DNA of 64,000 bases from Flavobacteriales bacterium (GTDB lineage: Bacteria > Bacteroidota > Bacteroidia > Flavobacteriales_F > PHOS-HE28): positions 1 through 64,000 of the forward strand of contig JAEUTA010000026.1 in NCBI GenBank assembly GCA_016788205.1, written 5' to 3'. A program made the translations under genes and the position numbers. The notes beneath the pieces were generated by a model. The model had not been told where the DNA came from. It saw only the letters and a program-made list of their open reading frames with translations, and did not search any database. Each line of letters starts with the position of its first letter. Within the stretch, counting starts at the first letter, position 1. Shown one piece after another: positions 1 through 8,677 of the stretch.

Positions 1-92
1 GTGTGTCCGTCCGGCTGGTGCGTGTGTTTGGTGGCCCGCCGGGGCCGGCGGGGGGGTGGGGGCGCCCGCGCGCCCCCCCCCCAACTCTCACC
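1..92. other. Low-complexity G/C-rich window edge
   Basis: This stretch is almost pure G and C with long runs, including ten C at 73-82 and several G runs around 50-60. It does not look like the codon pattern of the SprB-repeat gene next to it, although that reading frame stays open through it. A poorly resolved contig end or sequencing artefact is the simplest reading, so no protein sequence should be trusted here. Confidence 0.5.
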
Positions 93-739
93 TCCAGTAA
101 TGATCGGCCGAACTTCGGGAAAGCCTACACCCATGTATTGCGTTTCCGGGTCAGTACCTGCGTTCCCGCCCATTTTCCAATCGCTACTCTCCGGCTGCTC
201 TAGAGCGATGGCTACCCTCTCGACACAGCCGTTCGCGTCTGTTACGGTTACCTCATAGGATTTGGCTCCCAGGCTTGTACGATCTTGCGTAGTGATGTTC
301 GCATCTTGCCAGAAATAACTGTACGGTGGAGTGCCTTTCTCCACTTGGACGTCAATACTTCCATTAAAGCAATCAAAACAACTAATGTTCTTCCCGTTCG
401 GATAGACCAACGGGTCTGCGAAAACCTTCAGGGGCTCAGGCTCGGTTAGCGTAATTTCAACTTGACGCTCCTCGCCAGTTGCATCCTTTACATTTAACGC
501 GTAGTACCCTGCCGCGAGTTGTCCAATGTTCGGAGTCATAGCTCCATTGGACCACTTGTACACGTAGGGTGCCGTCCCCCCACCACAGTGCTAGTAATAG
601 TACCTTCCTTCTTCCCGAAGCAAGTCACATTACTTCCGTTGTACATTCCTCCGGACAGAGTTACAGCGAACTGCTGAGCGCGAACGGATGTAATGGAAAC
701 TAGCGCTAGAATACAAAGAGCGAGGCGACAACGACACAT
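1..739 (-). CDS. SprB-repeat secreted protein, 5' part, with apparent frameshift
   Basis: Read on the minus strand from the ATG at 739. Residues 1-21 form a Sec signal peptide ending VRA before QQ. Two SprB-type repeats follow, the first with GGTAPYVYKWSNG and the second with KGTPPYSYFWQD, each closing with a line like YEVTVTDANGC. Such repeats occur in large surface and adhesin proteins secreted by the type IX system. A later segment, DWKMGGNAGTDPETQYMG, resembles a tail motif of other Bacteroidota secreted proteins. The ATG frame stops at 536, but adding one base to the six-C run at 576-581 restores the repeat exactly and opens the frame to the window edge. The break is therefore probably an assembly or sequencing error, or a recent mutation. 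The 3' end lies outside the window. Confidence 0.6.
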
Positions 740-847
740 TGTGACGGAATTGGTGACCGCAATGTCCGTTCAAGGGGGTCTAGTTAGTATTCCTCCATAG
801 GGTTCAACTGTGAACAACTTATGAACCATCTCAGGTATGCGGTCTGC

Positions 848-1192
848 TCAACTCCCCAACTTGGGATTATCGCGGTGGCGGCCCGCATCCCGCTGCGTCC
901 TCTTCTCCATCCCTTTCGTCCATGCGCCTTGCAGATCGGTACCGGTCTGGTTCGCGAGACAGAGCACGACGAACAGCACATCAGCCAACTCCTCTCCCAG
1001 GTCCCTACCCTTATCGCTCTCCTTCTCGCTCTGCTGACCATAGCGCCGGGCCATGATGCGGGCCACTTCCCCCACCTCCTCACTGAGCATGGCCATGTTG
1101 GTCAGTGGTTCGAAATAGCGCACTCCCGTGGTACTGATCCAGCCGTCCACTTCGGCCTGTAACTCACCTATCGCTTCTTTCCTTTCCATCAT
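848..1192 (-). CDS. MazG-like nucleotide pyrophosphohydrolase
   Basis: A 114-residue all-alpha protein of the MazG-like NTP pyrophosphohydrolase group. These enzymes split non-canonical or excess nucleoside triphosphates to the monophosphate plus pyrophosphate in the cytoplasm. The metal-binding acidic motifs are visible: EEVGE at 38-42 and EELAD at 67-71. The length fits a single-domain family member rather than full MazG, which has two such domains. The start overlaps the end of dtd by four bases, so the two genes are probably translationally coupled at the end of the rsgA-phosphatase-dtd operon. The exact substrate cannot be told from sequence. Confidence 0.8.
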   Translation of the reverse strand: MMERKEAIGELQAEVDGWISTTGVRYFEPLTNMAMLSEEVGEVARIMARRYGQQSEKESDKGRDLGEELADVLFVVLCLANQTGTDLQGAWTKGMEKRTQRDAGRHRDNPKLGS

Positions 1193-1641
1193 TCGCGTAG
1201 TTTGCTGTCCATGATGATGGTGACAGGACCATCGTTGATCAGGTGCACCTGCATGTCCGCCCCGAACTCCCCCGAGCGTACCGGTCTGCCGAGCAGCTCG
1301 CCCAAGCGCTGCTTGGCGCGCAGGTAGAGGGGCGTGGCTTCTTCCGGACGCGCGGCACGGAGGTAACTGGGGCGATTCCCCTTTACCGTGCTGGCCTGGA
1401 GGGTGAACTGGCTTACCAGGAGCACGTCACCATGTACCTGCTGCACGTCGAGGTTCATCACACCGGCTTCATCCGGGAAGATGCGCAAGCGGATGATCTT
1501 TCCACAGAGCCATTCCAGGTCGTCCGCTGCATCACCAACCTCCACCCCGAGCAGCACCAGCAGACCTGTGTTGATGTGCGAACGTCGCTCGCCGCCGATG
1601 TCGACCGCGGCCTCGCTGACCCGTTGCACCACGGCCCGCAT
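1189..1641 (-). CDS. dtd: D-aminoacyl-tRNA deacylase
   Basis: A 150-residue protein of full family length. DTD removes D-amino acids, and glycine mischarged onto tRNA-Ala, from tRNA, protecting translation quality in the cytoplasm. The two signature motifs are present: SQFT at residues 77-80 and the Gly-cisPro motif GPVT at 138-141. The start chosen is MRAVVQRV at 1641, because family members begin this way and the codon overlaps the stop of the upstream phosphatase gene (TGATG). An ATG 24 bases further upstream, at 1665, would add residues not seen in the family. The four-base overlap with the MazG-like gene continues the operon. Confidence 0.93.
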   Translation of the reverse strand: MRAVVQRVSEAAVDIGGERRSHINTGLLVLLGVEVGDAADDLEWLCGKIIRLRIFPDEAGVMNLDVQQVHGDVLLVSQFTLQASTVKGNRPSYLRAARPEEATPLYLRAKQRLGELLGRPVRSGEFGADMQVHLINDGPVTIIMDSKLRE

Positions 1642-2486
1642 CAGTAGCCGTTGCGTTGGAACCACTCCTGCATGCGCTGCAATTTCTCGGCATCCGTGCC
1701 TTTGCCCTGCACGGCATCACGGTAGGTACCGTACATGGGGTTGGGTAGCAGCACGAAGTACTTGGAAAGGCTGTCGGCCATGGCGTCCACGGTGGCCTTG
1801 CCGTCCTTCACGCTGCGGTCCTTGAACCGTTCATCGAAGTCACGGAGCTGATCGCCGACGAGCAGTACCACATCGTGCGTAGCACGCACCCGGGCGCGCC
1901 GCTCGGTCTTGTCGCTGGTGCCCTCCATCAGCAGCAGGTGCGCTTCATCGGCGAAGGGGAAGCCGGCATCGGCCAGGTTCTTCAAGGTGCTGGCGCGTTC
2001 GCGCACATCGCGGTTCGTGATGTAGAACACCTCGCACGATGCCTCCTTCGCCATCAGCAGGAATTCCAGCGCCCCGGGCGATGGCTTCGCGCTCGCCTTG
2101 TCGGTCCAGACCTTCCACTCCGCTTGGTCGAAGGTGCGACCGCTCTTCACCGTCTCCACCTGGTAGGGGCTGTTGTCCAGCACGGTCTCGTCGATGTCCA
2201 CGATCACTGCCATGGGCCGGCGCGTTTCGTTGTCGCGGTATGCCTTGGCTCGCTCCACCACGTTCCACATCATCCTGGTCAGCGCCTGTTGGTAAGCTTG
2301 CTTGTAGATCCAGTAGGCTTCGGCACTGGCGTTCTGCCACAAGACCGCATCGCTCCCCATCCTTGAGAGTTCGCGTACGGCATCCGTTGGAACGGCACTG
2401 GCTGGAGCAGCAGGAGCAGTTGTGGTCTTCGTTCCGGTACAGGCGACGATGGCCGTGGCCAGAAGCAGCAAAGTGGTGCTACGCAT
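1641..2486 (-). CDS. Acid phosphatase, lipoprotein e(P4)/5'-nucleotidase family (HAD)
   Basis: A 281-residue HAD-superfamily class B-type phosphatase. The N-terminus is a lipoprotein signal with lipobox AIVAC and Cys16, so the enzyme should be anchored facing the periplasm. The catalytic DDDD-type motif DIDET is at about 97-101, followed by the expected LDNSPY, and a later GDQLRDFDE supplies the remaining acidic residues. The family dephosphorylates nucleotides such as NMN or 5'-nucleotides at the cell surface, which helps uptake of the nucleoside. It lies 12 bases after rsgA and overlaps dtd, so it is in the middle of a four-gene operon. The physiological substrate is inferred from the family only. 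Confidence 0.85.
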   Translation of the reverse strand: MRSTTLLLLATAIVACTGTKTTTAPAAPASAVPTDAVRELSRMGSDAVLWQNASAEAYWIYKQAYQQALTRMMWNVVERAKAYRDNETRRPMAVIVDIDETVLDNSPYQVETVKSGRTFDQAEWKVWTDKASAKPSPGALEFLLMAKEASCEVFYITNRDVRERASTLKNLADAGFPFADEAHLLLMEGTSDKTERRARVRATHDVVLLVGDQLRDFDERFKDRSVKDGKATVDAMADSLSKYFVLLPNPMYGTYRDAVQGKGTDAEKLQRMQEWFQRNGY

Positions 2487-2498
2487 GATGGTTGGATC

Positions 2499-3458
2499 CT
2501 AATCGGTGCGGTAGGGGGTTTCGTCCTCCACCCCGTTCAACATGTCAAGATAACTTCTGTAACGGCTGGCGGCGATCACCTCTTCTTCCACCGCCTTGCG
2601 GATGGCGCAACCGGGCTCATCCTTATGCAGGCAATCGTTGAAACGGCAGTCGCCTTTCAAACGGAACATCTCGGGGAACTGGTCACCGATGTGAGCGGCA
2701 TCCAGATCCACGAGGCCGAAGCCTTTGATGCCGGGCGTATCGATGATGAACGTGGGTTTCGCAACGCCCACTTCGGACCTGAGCTCGTACATCTCCGCAT
2801 TGGTGGTGGTGTGCTGGCCCTTCTGGCTGGACTCGCTGATCTCCAACGTGAACAGGTCCAGCTCCGGATCGATGGCGTTGATCAAGGTGCTCTTACCCAC
2901 GCCGCTGTGCCCGGCGACGAGCGTGACCTTCCCGGCGAGCATCTCCTTCACTTCCTTCACCCCTTTGCCCTTCAGCGCAGCGGTCATCACCACGCGGTAG
3001 CCCGCTTCCTGATAGGTGTCCACCACTTCGAACAACTGTTCCTGCTCTTCCTCGTCCAAATCGTCCACCTTGTTCACGAGGATCACGGCCGGTACCTGAT
3101 AGGTCTCCGCCGTTACCAGCATACGATCGATGAACCCGTACGACGTGCGTGGACGGGCCACGGTGACCAACACGAACAATTGATCGAGGTTCGCCGCGAT
3201 CACATGTTTGTGATGTGAGAGATTGACGCTCTTGCGCACCAAGTAGTTCGTACGGTCGTGCAACTCGGTGATGGAGCCCACCTCTTCGCCGATGGTGTGT
3301 GCGGTGTATTCCACACGATCACCTACCGCCACCGGGTTGGTGCTCTTCCAGCCCTTGATACGGAGGTTACCCCGGGCCACACAATCGTGCAGCGAGCCAT
3401 CCTCCCCGCGGACCAGGTAACGGCTGCCGGTGGACCGCATGATGAGACCGGTGGGCAT
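2499..3458 (-). CDS. rsgA: Ribosome small subunit-dependent GTPase A
   Basis: A 319-residue circularly permuted GTPase that checks late maturation of the 30S ribosomal subunit. An N-terminal OB fold covers about residues 1-75. The permuted G motifs follow in order: G4 NKVD at 129-132, G1 GHSGVGKST at 183-191, the TTT switch at 217-219 and G3 DTPG at 240-243. The C-terminal zinc finger uses Cys271, Cys276, His278 and Cys284. The start is ATG 3458, giving MPTGLIMRS. The frame stays open upstream, but that part is antisense to gldA. It is the first gene of the minus-strand operon and diverges from gldA across a 69-base gap. Confidence 0.95.
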   Translation of the reverse strand: MPTGLIMRSTGSRYLVRGEDGSLHDCVARGNLRIKGWKSTNPVAVGDRVEYTAHTIGEEVGSITELHDRTNYLVRKSVNLSHHKHVIAANLDQLFVLVTVARPRTSYGFIDRMLVTAETYQVPAVILVNKVDDLDEEEQEQLFEVVDTYQEAGYRVVMTAALKGKGVKEVKEMLAGKVTLVAGHSGVGKSTLINAIDPELDLFTLEISESSQKGQHTTTNAEMYELRSEVGVAKPTFIIDTPGIKGFGLVDLDAAHIGDQFPEMFRLKGDCRFNDCLHKDEPGCAIRKAVEEEVIAASRYRSYLDMLNGVEDETPYRTD

Positions 3459-3527
3459 GGCGCAAAGATGGGGCGGCGCCGTGCTCATACTTCCACTGAT
3501 GGCGGCCACGTTACTTTCGCACCGCTC

Positions 3528-4439
3528 ATGTCGATCACCGTTAACGGCATATCCAAGCTCTACGGCGCCCAGAAGGCGCTGGACAATGTCTCGTTCACCG
3601 TGGGCTCCGGCGAGGTGGTCGGCTTCCTGGGCCCGAACGGAGCGGGTAAGAGCACGATGATGAAGATCCTCACCTGCTTCATCCCTCCCAGCAATGGGAC
3701 GGCTATGGTGTGTGGCTTCGACACCGGAAAGGAAAGCCTGAAGGTGAGACGCAACGTGGGTTATCTGCCTGAGCACAACCCGCTGTACCTGGACCTGTAC
3801 GTGAAGGAATACCTCGATCTGGTGGCCGGGTTGCACGGGATGAAGGACCGGGCACCGCGCGTGAAGGAGATGATCGAACAGGTCGGCCTGGGACCTGAAC
3901 AACACAAGCGCATCGGGGCGCTCAGCAAGGGTTATCGCCAACGCGTTGGGCTTGCCCAGGCCATGATCCACGATCCCGAAGTGCTGATCCTGGATGAGCC
4001 CACCAGTGGTCTTGACCCCAATCAGTTAGTGGATGTGCGTGCGCTGATCAAGCGGATCGGCGAGAAGAAGACGGTGATGCTGAGCACCCACATCATGCAG
4101 GAGGTGGAGGCTATCTGCGACCGGGTGATCATCATCGACAAAGGCAAGCTGGTGGCGGATGATAAGTCGAGCGTGCTCCGCAGCGGTACACAGCAACGTG
4201 AGGCCGTGGAAGTGGAGTTCGATCGCGACGTGCAGGCCAATCTCCTCGCGAACATCCCGGGCGTGCTACATGCCCAACGCAAGGAGGGTCACCTATGGAT
4301 CATCGCGCATGATGCCAGCATGGACGTGCGCCCGGCCCTTTTCCGGTTCGCGGTCGATCAGGGTCTCCAGGTGCTGGGCATGCAGAAGAGCGAACGTGGA
4401 TTGGAGGAGGTCTTCAAGGAACTGACGCGCCGCGGCTGA
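3528..4439 (+). CDS. gldA: ABC transporter ATP-binding protein, GldA type
   Basis: A 303-residue ABC ATPase closely resembling GldA, which in gliding Bacteroidota works with the membrane subunits GldF and GldG and is needed for gliding motility. Walker A is GPNGAGKST at 35-43, the signature LSKGYRQ at 132-138, Walker B VLILDE at 152-157, and the switch His is 188. A roughly 80-residue C-terminal extension follows the ATPase fold. The start at 3528 is supported by a promoter -7-like TACTTTCG at 3512-3519, which would leave almost no leader. gldF and gldG are not adjacent; the next gene, four bases on, is an unrelated polytopic protein. A related export ATPase is possible. Confidence 0.8.
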   Translation: MSITVNGISKLYGAQKALDNVSFTVGSGEVVGFLGPNGAGKSTMMKILTCFIPPSNGTAMVCGFDTGKESLKVRRNVGYLPEHNPLYLDLYVKEYLDLVAGLHGMKDRAPRVKEMIEQVGLGPEQHKRIGALSKGYRQRVGLAQAMIHDPEVLILDEPTSGLDPNQLVDVRALIKRIGEKKTVMLSTHIMQEVEAICDRVIIIDKGKLVADDKSSVLRSGTQQREAVEVEFDRDVQANLLANIPGVLHAQRKEGHLWIIAHDASMDVRPALFRFAVDQGLQVLGMQKSERGLEEVFKELTRRG

Positions 4440-4443
4440 TCGC

Positions 4444-5976
4444 ATGACCGCCGAGCGCACCGAACGCCTGTTGCACTGGGGTATCCTGGCGGCGTTCTTC
4501 GTCAACGCGTTGTGGGTCATCTGGATCCCGAGCTTTCCTACGCTGGATGGGTGGTCGCACCTGCACACGGCGCGCATGTTGTTCGATGGCCCGCCAGAGG
4601 GCGTGTTCTGTGCGAACCCGGATATCGTCCCCAACCGGGTGGGGCATCTTGTGCTCGGGCTGCTCACTCGGGTCTTCGCACCGCTGGTCGCCGAACGCGT
4701 CTTCCTCGCTTTGCTGCTCTTTGGCATCGGTGGTGGCGCCTACGGTTTGATGCGCGCGTTCGGTGGGCGATCGCCGTTGATCCTGCTCGTGCTGCCGTTC
4801 ACCGTGAATTTCATGCTCGTGCTAGGCTTCCACAACTACCTGCTGGGCATGGCATTGGCTTTCGCCTTCGCTGCTTGGTGGGTATCGCGCAGCGCATGTT
4901 CGTGGTGGACCCTGGCAGGGCATTCGATCGCCGCTGTGATCCTGTTCTACACACATACGACCGCCTTGGTGCTCTACTTCATGATCACCGGTGCACATGA
5001 ACTCTCCCTGATGCTGGGGTACCATGCGCGCGCAGCAACTGGAGCGCTGGGTGGTCGATGGAAGTGTCCCCTGCTCTATGTCTTGAGCAGCATGCCCGCC
5101 TTGATGCTCTTCTCGGTGTTCAGCGCTGCGCATCCGAACGAATGGGGCGCAGCGGACCAACAGAACAACCTGCGCGAACTTTTCAACCTGCGCAGCTTGC
5201 TGCTCTACCATTTCGAGAAGGAAGAGAAGTTCCTTTACGCCCTGAAGGTGCTGCTCGTGGCGTGCGGCTCGCTGGCGGTGGTCATGCGGCTCCGCGAAAA
5301 GGAAGGAAGGCGCCTGTTGCATGCCGATGTACCGCTCCTGGTGGGCGCAGCCATGCTCGTGCTCTACTTCATACTACCTGATTCCGCCGGTTATGCGAGC
5401 TACATTTCCGTACGCACGCAGTGGATGGCGTTGGTCCTGTTCATCATCGGCATCGCCTTGCAGCGCATGCCTCCTGCGGCCCTTGTGGTGCCCGTGGTCA
5501 TGCTGCTGCTGGTCCATTCGGCACGGAACGGGCATATCAGCGAGCACATGGCCCCACTGGCCGGGAAGCGTGAACTCCTGGTCGATGTTGCGAGACGGTT
5601 GCCCGCGGGTAGTGTCGTGCTTCCCATATCAACAGAGGACAATTGGCTGCTCGGGCATTCTGCATCGCTTCTGGCCACGGAGCGACCGTTAGTTCTGCTG
5701 GACAACTATGAGACCACGATGGACTACTTCCCTTTGGTGTTGTGCCCCGGCCTACCCAGCGTGATCCGCGACCACATCGCTGCGCATGACCGGTGCTTGG
5801 GCCGACTGGCGGATCACCTCGAAAAAGGAACAGCTCCGACCGTTGACCACATCGTGATCATCGGTCAGAGCTGGGACCCGAGTTCCTGTTCGGCACAAAG
5901 CCTGAACGGGCCGCTGGCGCGATACTTCAAGCCCGGCTACGCGAACGAATACGTGCGCGTTTACGAGCGTCGCTGA
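4444..5976 (+). CDS. Polytopic membrane protein of unknown function
   Basis: A 510-residue inner-membrane protein with about ten hydrophobic helices spread from residue 10 to about 365, then a soluble tail of roughly 140 residues. The layout resembles GT-C-type membrane glycosyltransferases: an acidic patch after the first helix (the segment around FPTLDGWSHLH) and a globular C-terminal part. I see no motif strong enough to assign a reaction. It begins four bases after gldA, so it is probably co-transcribed, although a role in gliding is not shown. The gene ends four bases before the end of the opposing barrel gene. Confidence 0.75.
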   Translation: MTAERTERLLHWGILAAFFVNALWVIWIPSFPTLDGWSHLHTARMLFDGPPEGVFCANPDIVPNRVGHLVLGLLTRVFAPLVAERVFLALLLFGIGGGAYGLMRAFGGRSPLILLVLPFTVNFMLVLGFHNYLLGMALAFAFAAWWVSRSACSWWTLAGHSIAAVILFYTHTTALVLYFMITGAHELSLMLGYHARAATGALGGRWKCPLLYVLSSMPALMLFSVFSAAHPNEWGAADQQNNLRELFNLRSLLLYHFEKEEKFLYALKVLLVACGSLAVVMRLREKEGRRLLHADVPLLVGAAMLVLYFILPDSAGYASYISVRTQWMALVLFIIGIALQRMPPAALVVPVVMLLLVHSARNGHISEHMAPLAGKRELLVDVARRLPAGSVVLPISTEDNWLLGHSASLLATERPLVLLDNYETTMDYFPLVLCPGLPSVIRDHIAAHDRCLGRLADHLEKGTAPTVDHIVIIGQSWDPSSCSAQSLNGPLARYFKPGYANEYVRVYERR

Positions 5977-5979
5977 AGC

Positions 5980-6576
5980 TTACAGCCGATACGAAACGCC
6001 CAGGTTGAGCACGGCGATGCCGTAGCCCAACTCGGCTTGTGCACCGAACTGCTCGCTGAACCAATAGCGCGCTCCCAGGAAGCCGGTGAAACCCACGCCG
6101 CTTGCTGAACTGTAGGTGTATTTGGGATAATTCGCCGGGTAGTTGGTGTTGTCTTTGAACGTTACGCTGTTGTAGCTCAGCATAACCCCACCATACGTAT
6201 CCAACTTATCGTTGCTATGCCAGTCATTGTAATGCCACGCCCCGCGTACACCGAGAATAAGGTAGTTCCAGGTCCAATCGTAGCTGTAACGCGTGGCCCC
6301 GAACACATAGTCCGTTTGCGCGGACAGGCTCTTGTAGCCGACATAGCCTCCGATGCCGAGAACGCCAGGTCCCAAGTCCGAAACGCCCTGCTCATAGGTC
6401 AAGCCCAGTGCAGGGGTCTGTGAGGAGTAGGCGCTACCAGCGGAGTAGTTCCCTCCGATGCCAACGCTGAGGCCGAGCACCTTATCGCCGACCTCGAACT
6501 GTGCGGTCGCGGTTTGAAAAAGAGCTGTTGCGCCGAAGGCGGACAGCAGAGCGAAATAGCGGACGGTACGTGTCAT
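5980..6576 (-). CDS. Outer-membrane beta-barrel protein
   Basis: A 198-residue protein with a Sec signal peptide (about residues 1-22, ending ATAQ). Alternating aromatic strands follow, including [25 protein letters not shown] and [18 protein letters not shown]. It ends in LNLGVSYRL, the terminal strand pattern of small eight-stranded outer-membrane barrels. Function is unknown. ATG 6576 is chosen; an in-frame ATG at 6585 would add three residues. A -7-like CACTTTTG lies just upstream around 6594-6601. The gene diverges from metK. Confidence 0.75.
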   Translation of the reverse strand: MTRTVRYFALLSAFGATALFQTATAQFEVGDKVLGLSVGIGGNYSAGSAYSSQTPALGLTYEQGVSDLGPGVLGIGGYVGYKSLSAQTDYVFGATRYSYDWTWNYLILGVRGAWHYNDWHSNDKLDTYGGVMLSYNSVTFKDNTNYPANYPKYTYSSASGVGFTGFLGARYWFSEQFGAQAELGYGIAVLNLGVSYRL

Positions 6577-6678
6577 GGTGATCATTTGTCCTGCAAAAGT
6601 GCACGCTTCGATCCGTTCCTGCGAACCGTTCATCGCTTTATCCGGCACACACCGGATCTCTCTGAGCCACGCGCTCAC

Positions 6679-6708
6679 TTGCCCATCCTTCAAGAACCGT
6701 TTCCTTTG
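6679..6708 (+). promoter_or_regulatory. Bacteroidota-type promoter of metK
   Basis: A -33 TTG at 6679-6681 and a -7 element TTCCTTTG at 6701-6708 are separated by exactly 19 bases. This matches the Bacteroidota housekeeping consensus TTG-N19-TAnnTTTG at all but one position. It would start transcription about 12 bases before the metK ATG at 6727. No riboswitch-like structure is seen in this leader. Confidence 0.65.
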
Positions 6709-6726
6709 CACCCTCGAATCCACAAC

Positions 6727-7986
6727 ATGCCTTACCTCTTCACCTCCGAGTCCGTCAGCGAAGGCCACCCCGACAAGGTCGCCGATCAGATCAGCGATGC
6801 CCTCATCGACAACTTCCTTGCCTTCGATCCGAGCAGCAAGGTGGCGTGCGAAACGCTGGTGACCACAGGACAGGTGGTGCTGGCTGGCGAAGTGAAGAGC
6901 AAGGCCTACCTCGATGTGCAGGAGATCGCGCGGGAGGTGATCCGCAAGATCGGCTACACCAAGAGCGAGTACATGTTCGAGGCGAACAGCTGCGGCATCT
7001 TCAGCGCCATCCACGAACAGAGCCCGGACATCAACCAGGGTGTGGAGCGCAAGAACCCCGAAGACCAAGGTGCCGGTGACCAGGGCATGATGTTCGGCTA
7101 CGCCTGCCGCGACACGGACAACTACATGCCGCTGCCTCTGGAGCTGAGCCACATGTTGCTGCGCGAACTCGCCGCCATCCGCCGCGAGAAGAACAGCAAG
7201 ATGCCTTACCTGCGCCCCGATGCCAAGAGCCAAGTGACGATCGAGTACGCCGACAACGGCAAGCCACTGCGCATCGACGCCATCGTGGTGAGCACCCAGC
7301 ACGACGACTTCGACAAGGAGCCGGTGATGCTCGCGAAGATCAAGAAGGACATCATCGAGATCCTCGTGCCCCGCGTGATGAAACAATTGCCCAAGCGTGT
7401 GCAAGCGCTCTTCGGCAAGGACATCGCCTACCACATCAACCCCACCGGCAAGTTCGTGATCGGCGGACCGCATGGTGATACGGGCCTCACGGGTCGCAAG
7501 ATCATCGTGGACACGTATGGTGGTAAGGGCGCGCACGGTGGTGGTGCCTTCAGCGGAAAAGACCCCAGCAAAGTGGACCGCAGTGCGGCCTACGCAGCCC
7601 GTCACGTGGCCAAGCACCTCGTTGCTGCTGGCGTTTGCGACGAAGTGCTGGTTCAGGTGGCCTATGCCATCGGTGTTGCCGAGCCTGTTGGTTTCTACGT
7701 GAACACCTACGGCACCAGCAAAGTGAAGATGACCGACGGCCAGATCGCGAACACCATCGCCGCCCTGCCGGAGTTCAACATGAAGCCCTATTTCATCGAG
7801 AAGCGCTTCAAACTGCGCACACCTATCTACGCGGAGACGGCCAGCTACGGACACATGGGCCGCGAGAGCAAAATGGTGGAGAAGGTGTTCAAGAGCGCAG
7901 GCAAGGAGAAGAAGGTGAAAGTGCGGCTGTTCCCTTGGGAGGATCTGAACGCAGTGGGCACCGTGAAGAAGGCCTTCAAGCTCTGA
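6727..7986 (+). CDS. metK: S-adenosylmethionine synthase
   Basis: A 419-residue methionine adenosyltransferase, which joins methionine and ATP to give S-adenosylmethionine plus phosphate and pyrophosphate. Family motifs are clear: GHPDK at 13-17, the ATP-binding [12 protein letters not shown] around 118-129, and the phosphate-binding loop [19 protein letters not shown]. The length is slightly above the usual 385-400 residues because of internal insertions typical of Bacteroidota copies. The start is the ATG at 6727, giving [10 protein letters not shown]; the open frame upstream has no family resemblance. SAM made here is the ligand of the riboswitch at 21985-22085. Confidence 0.97.
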   Translation: MPYLFTSESVSEGHPDKVADQISDALIDNFLAFDPSSKVACETLVTTGQVVLAGEVKSKAYLDVQEIAREVIRKIGYTKSEYMFEANSCGIFSAIHEQSPDINQGVERKNPEDQGAGDQGMMFGYACRDTDNYMPLPLELSHMLLRELAAIRREKNSKMPYLRPDAKSQVTIEYADNGKPLRIDAIVVSTQHDDFDKEPVMLAKIKKDIIEILVPRVMKQLPKRVQALFGKDIAYHINPTGKFVIGGPHGDTGLTGRKIIVDTYGGKGAHGGGAFSGKDPSKVDRSAAYAARHVAKHLVAAGVCDEVLVQVAYAIGVAEPVGFYVNTYGTSKVKMTDGQIANTIAALPEFNMKPYFIEKRFKLRTPIYAETASYGHMGRESKMVEKVFKSAGKEKKVKVRLFPWEDLNAVGTVKKAFKL

Positions 7987-8015
7987 TCGGCCGACCCCTC
8001 ACCGACCGCACATAC

Positions 8016-8063
8016 ACAAGCCCCGGCTGGACAGGCACTTACGCCTTTTCAACCGGGGCTTGT
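8016..8063. terminator. Inverted repeat after metK
   Basis: Perfect 11-base arms (8016-8026 and 8053-8063) flank a 26-base loop just after the metK stop. There is no clear T run, so it may be a weak terminator or a transcript-end stabiliser. Its right arm contains the -33 TTG of the rplU promoter. Confidence 0.5.
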
Positions 8064-8089
8064 CAGTTCGATATGATCCACTACATTTG
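8060..8089 (+). promoter_or_regulatory. Bacteroidota-type promoter of rplU-rpmA
   Basis: TTG at 8060-8062, 19 bases of spacer, then TACATTTG at 8082-8089: a full match to TTG-N19-TAnnTTTG. Transcription should begin near 8096, a short distance before the rplU ATG at 8113. It is the best promoter in the window. Confidence 0.8.
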
Positions 8090-8112
8090 CAGCCCATTTC
8101 CGAGGAAAGACC

Positions 8113-8622
8113 ATGTACGCCATCGTTGATATCGCCGGCCAGCAGTTCAAAGTGACCAAGGGCCAGAAGCTGAAAGTGCACCGCCTGGAGGCTGAAGAAG
8201 GCAAGCACGTTGAATTGGACAACGTCCTCCTCGTGAGCGATGGCAAGACCATCAACGTAGGTACTCCGAAAGTGGACGGCTTCCGCATCAGTGCGAAAGT
8301 GCTCGCCCACGATAAAGGGGACAAAGTGCTGGTCTTCAAGAAGAAGCGCCGCAAGGGCTACCAGAAGATGAATGGCCACCGCCAGTACCTCACCGAGCTG
8401 TGGATCGAAGCGATCCTGGGCAAAGGCGAGAAGTTCGACGCCAGCAAGAGCACCGCTCCAGCTCCGAAAGCCGTGAAGGCCGCCGAGCCGAAAGCGAAGA
8501 AAGTGGCCGCCAAGAAGGAAGCCGCCCCCGCTAAAGCAGCCAAAAAGGCCGCTCCTGCGAAGAAAGCCGCTCCCAAGAAGGCTGCCGCCAAGAAGGCCGC
8601 TCCGAAAAAAGACGACAAGTAG
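8113..8622 (+). CDS. rplU: 50S ribosomal protein L21 with Lys/Ala-rich tail
   Basis: Residues 1-103 are a complete L21, a 23S rRNA-binding protein of the large subunit. The signature KKRRKGYQKMNGHRQ ends at about residue 91. L21 is normally about 100-105 residues. Here a further tail of about 60 residues (about 111-169) is made almost only of Lys, Ala and Pro (AKKAAPAKKAAPKK-like repeats). It resembles histone H1 or HU tails and should be disordered and very basic. The tail keeps the same codon style as its neighbours, and rpmA follows in its usual place, so this looks like a real extension. A GAGGAAAG sequence lies just before the start. Confidence 0.95.
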   Translation: MYAIVDIAGQQFKVTKGQKLKVHRLEAEEGKHVELDNVLLVSDGKTINVGTPKVDGFRISAKVLAHDKGDKVLVFKKKRRKGYQKMNGHRQYLTELWIEAILGKGEKFDASKSTAPAPKAVKAAEPKAKKVAAKKEAAPAKAAKKAAPAKKAAPKKAAAKKAAPKKDDK

Positions 8623-8633
8623 TAATCAAGATC

Positions 8634-8662
8634 AACGCGATCCCGGGTCAGGCCCGGAATGA
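8634..8662. repeat. REP-like GC palindrome between rplU and rpmA
   Basis: The core CCCGGGTCAGGCCCGG followed by AATGACAG resembles the common dispersed palindromes of the type GTCATTCCGGGCCTGACCCGGG. Only one copy was noticed in this window, so a repeat family in this genome is inferred, not shown. Confidence 0.35.
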
Positions 8663-8677
8663 CAGACCCCATAAGCC

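Noticed and set aside
4444..5976. Annotating the membrane protein as GldF or GldG
   Set aside because: It follows gldA, but its helix number, length and soluble C-terminal part do not resemble either subunit.
6577..7854. Upstream extension of the barrel gene across metK
   Set aside because: The frame is only antisense to metK; the signal peptide of the barrel begins at 6576 or 6585.
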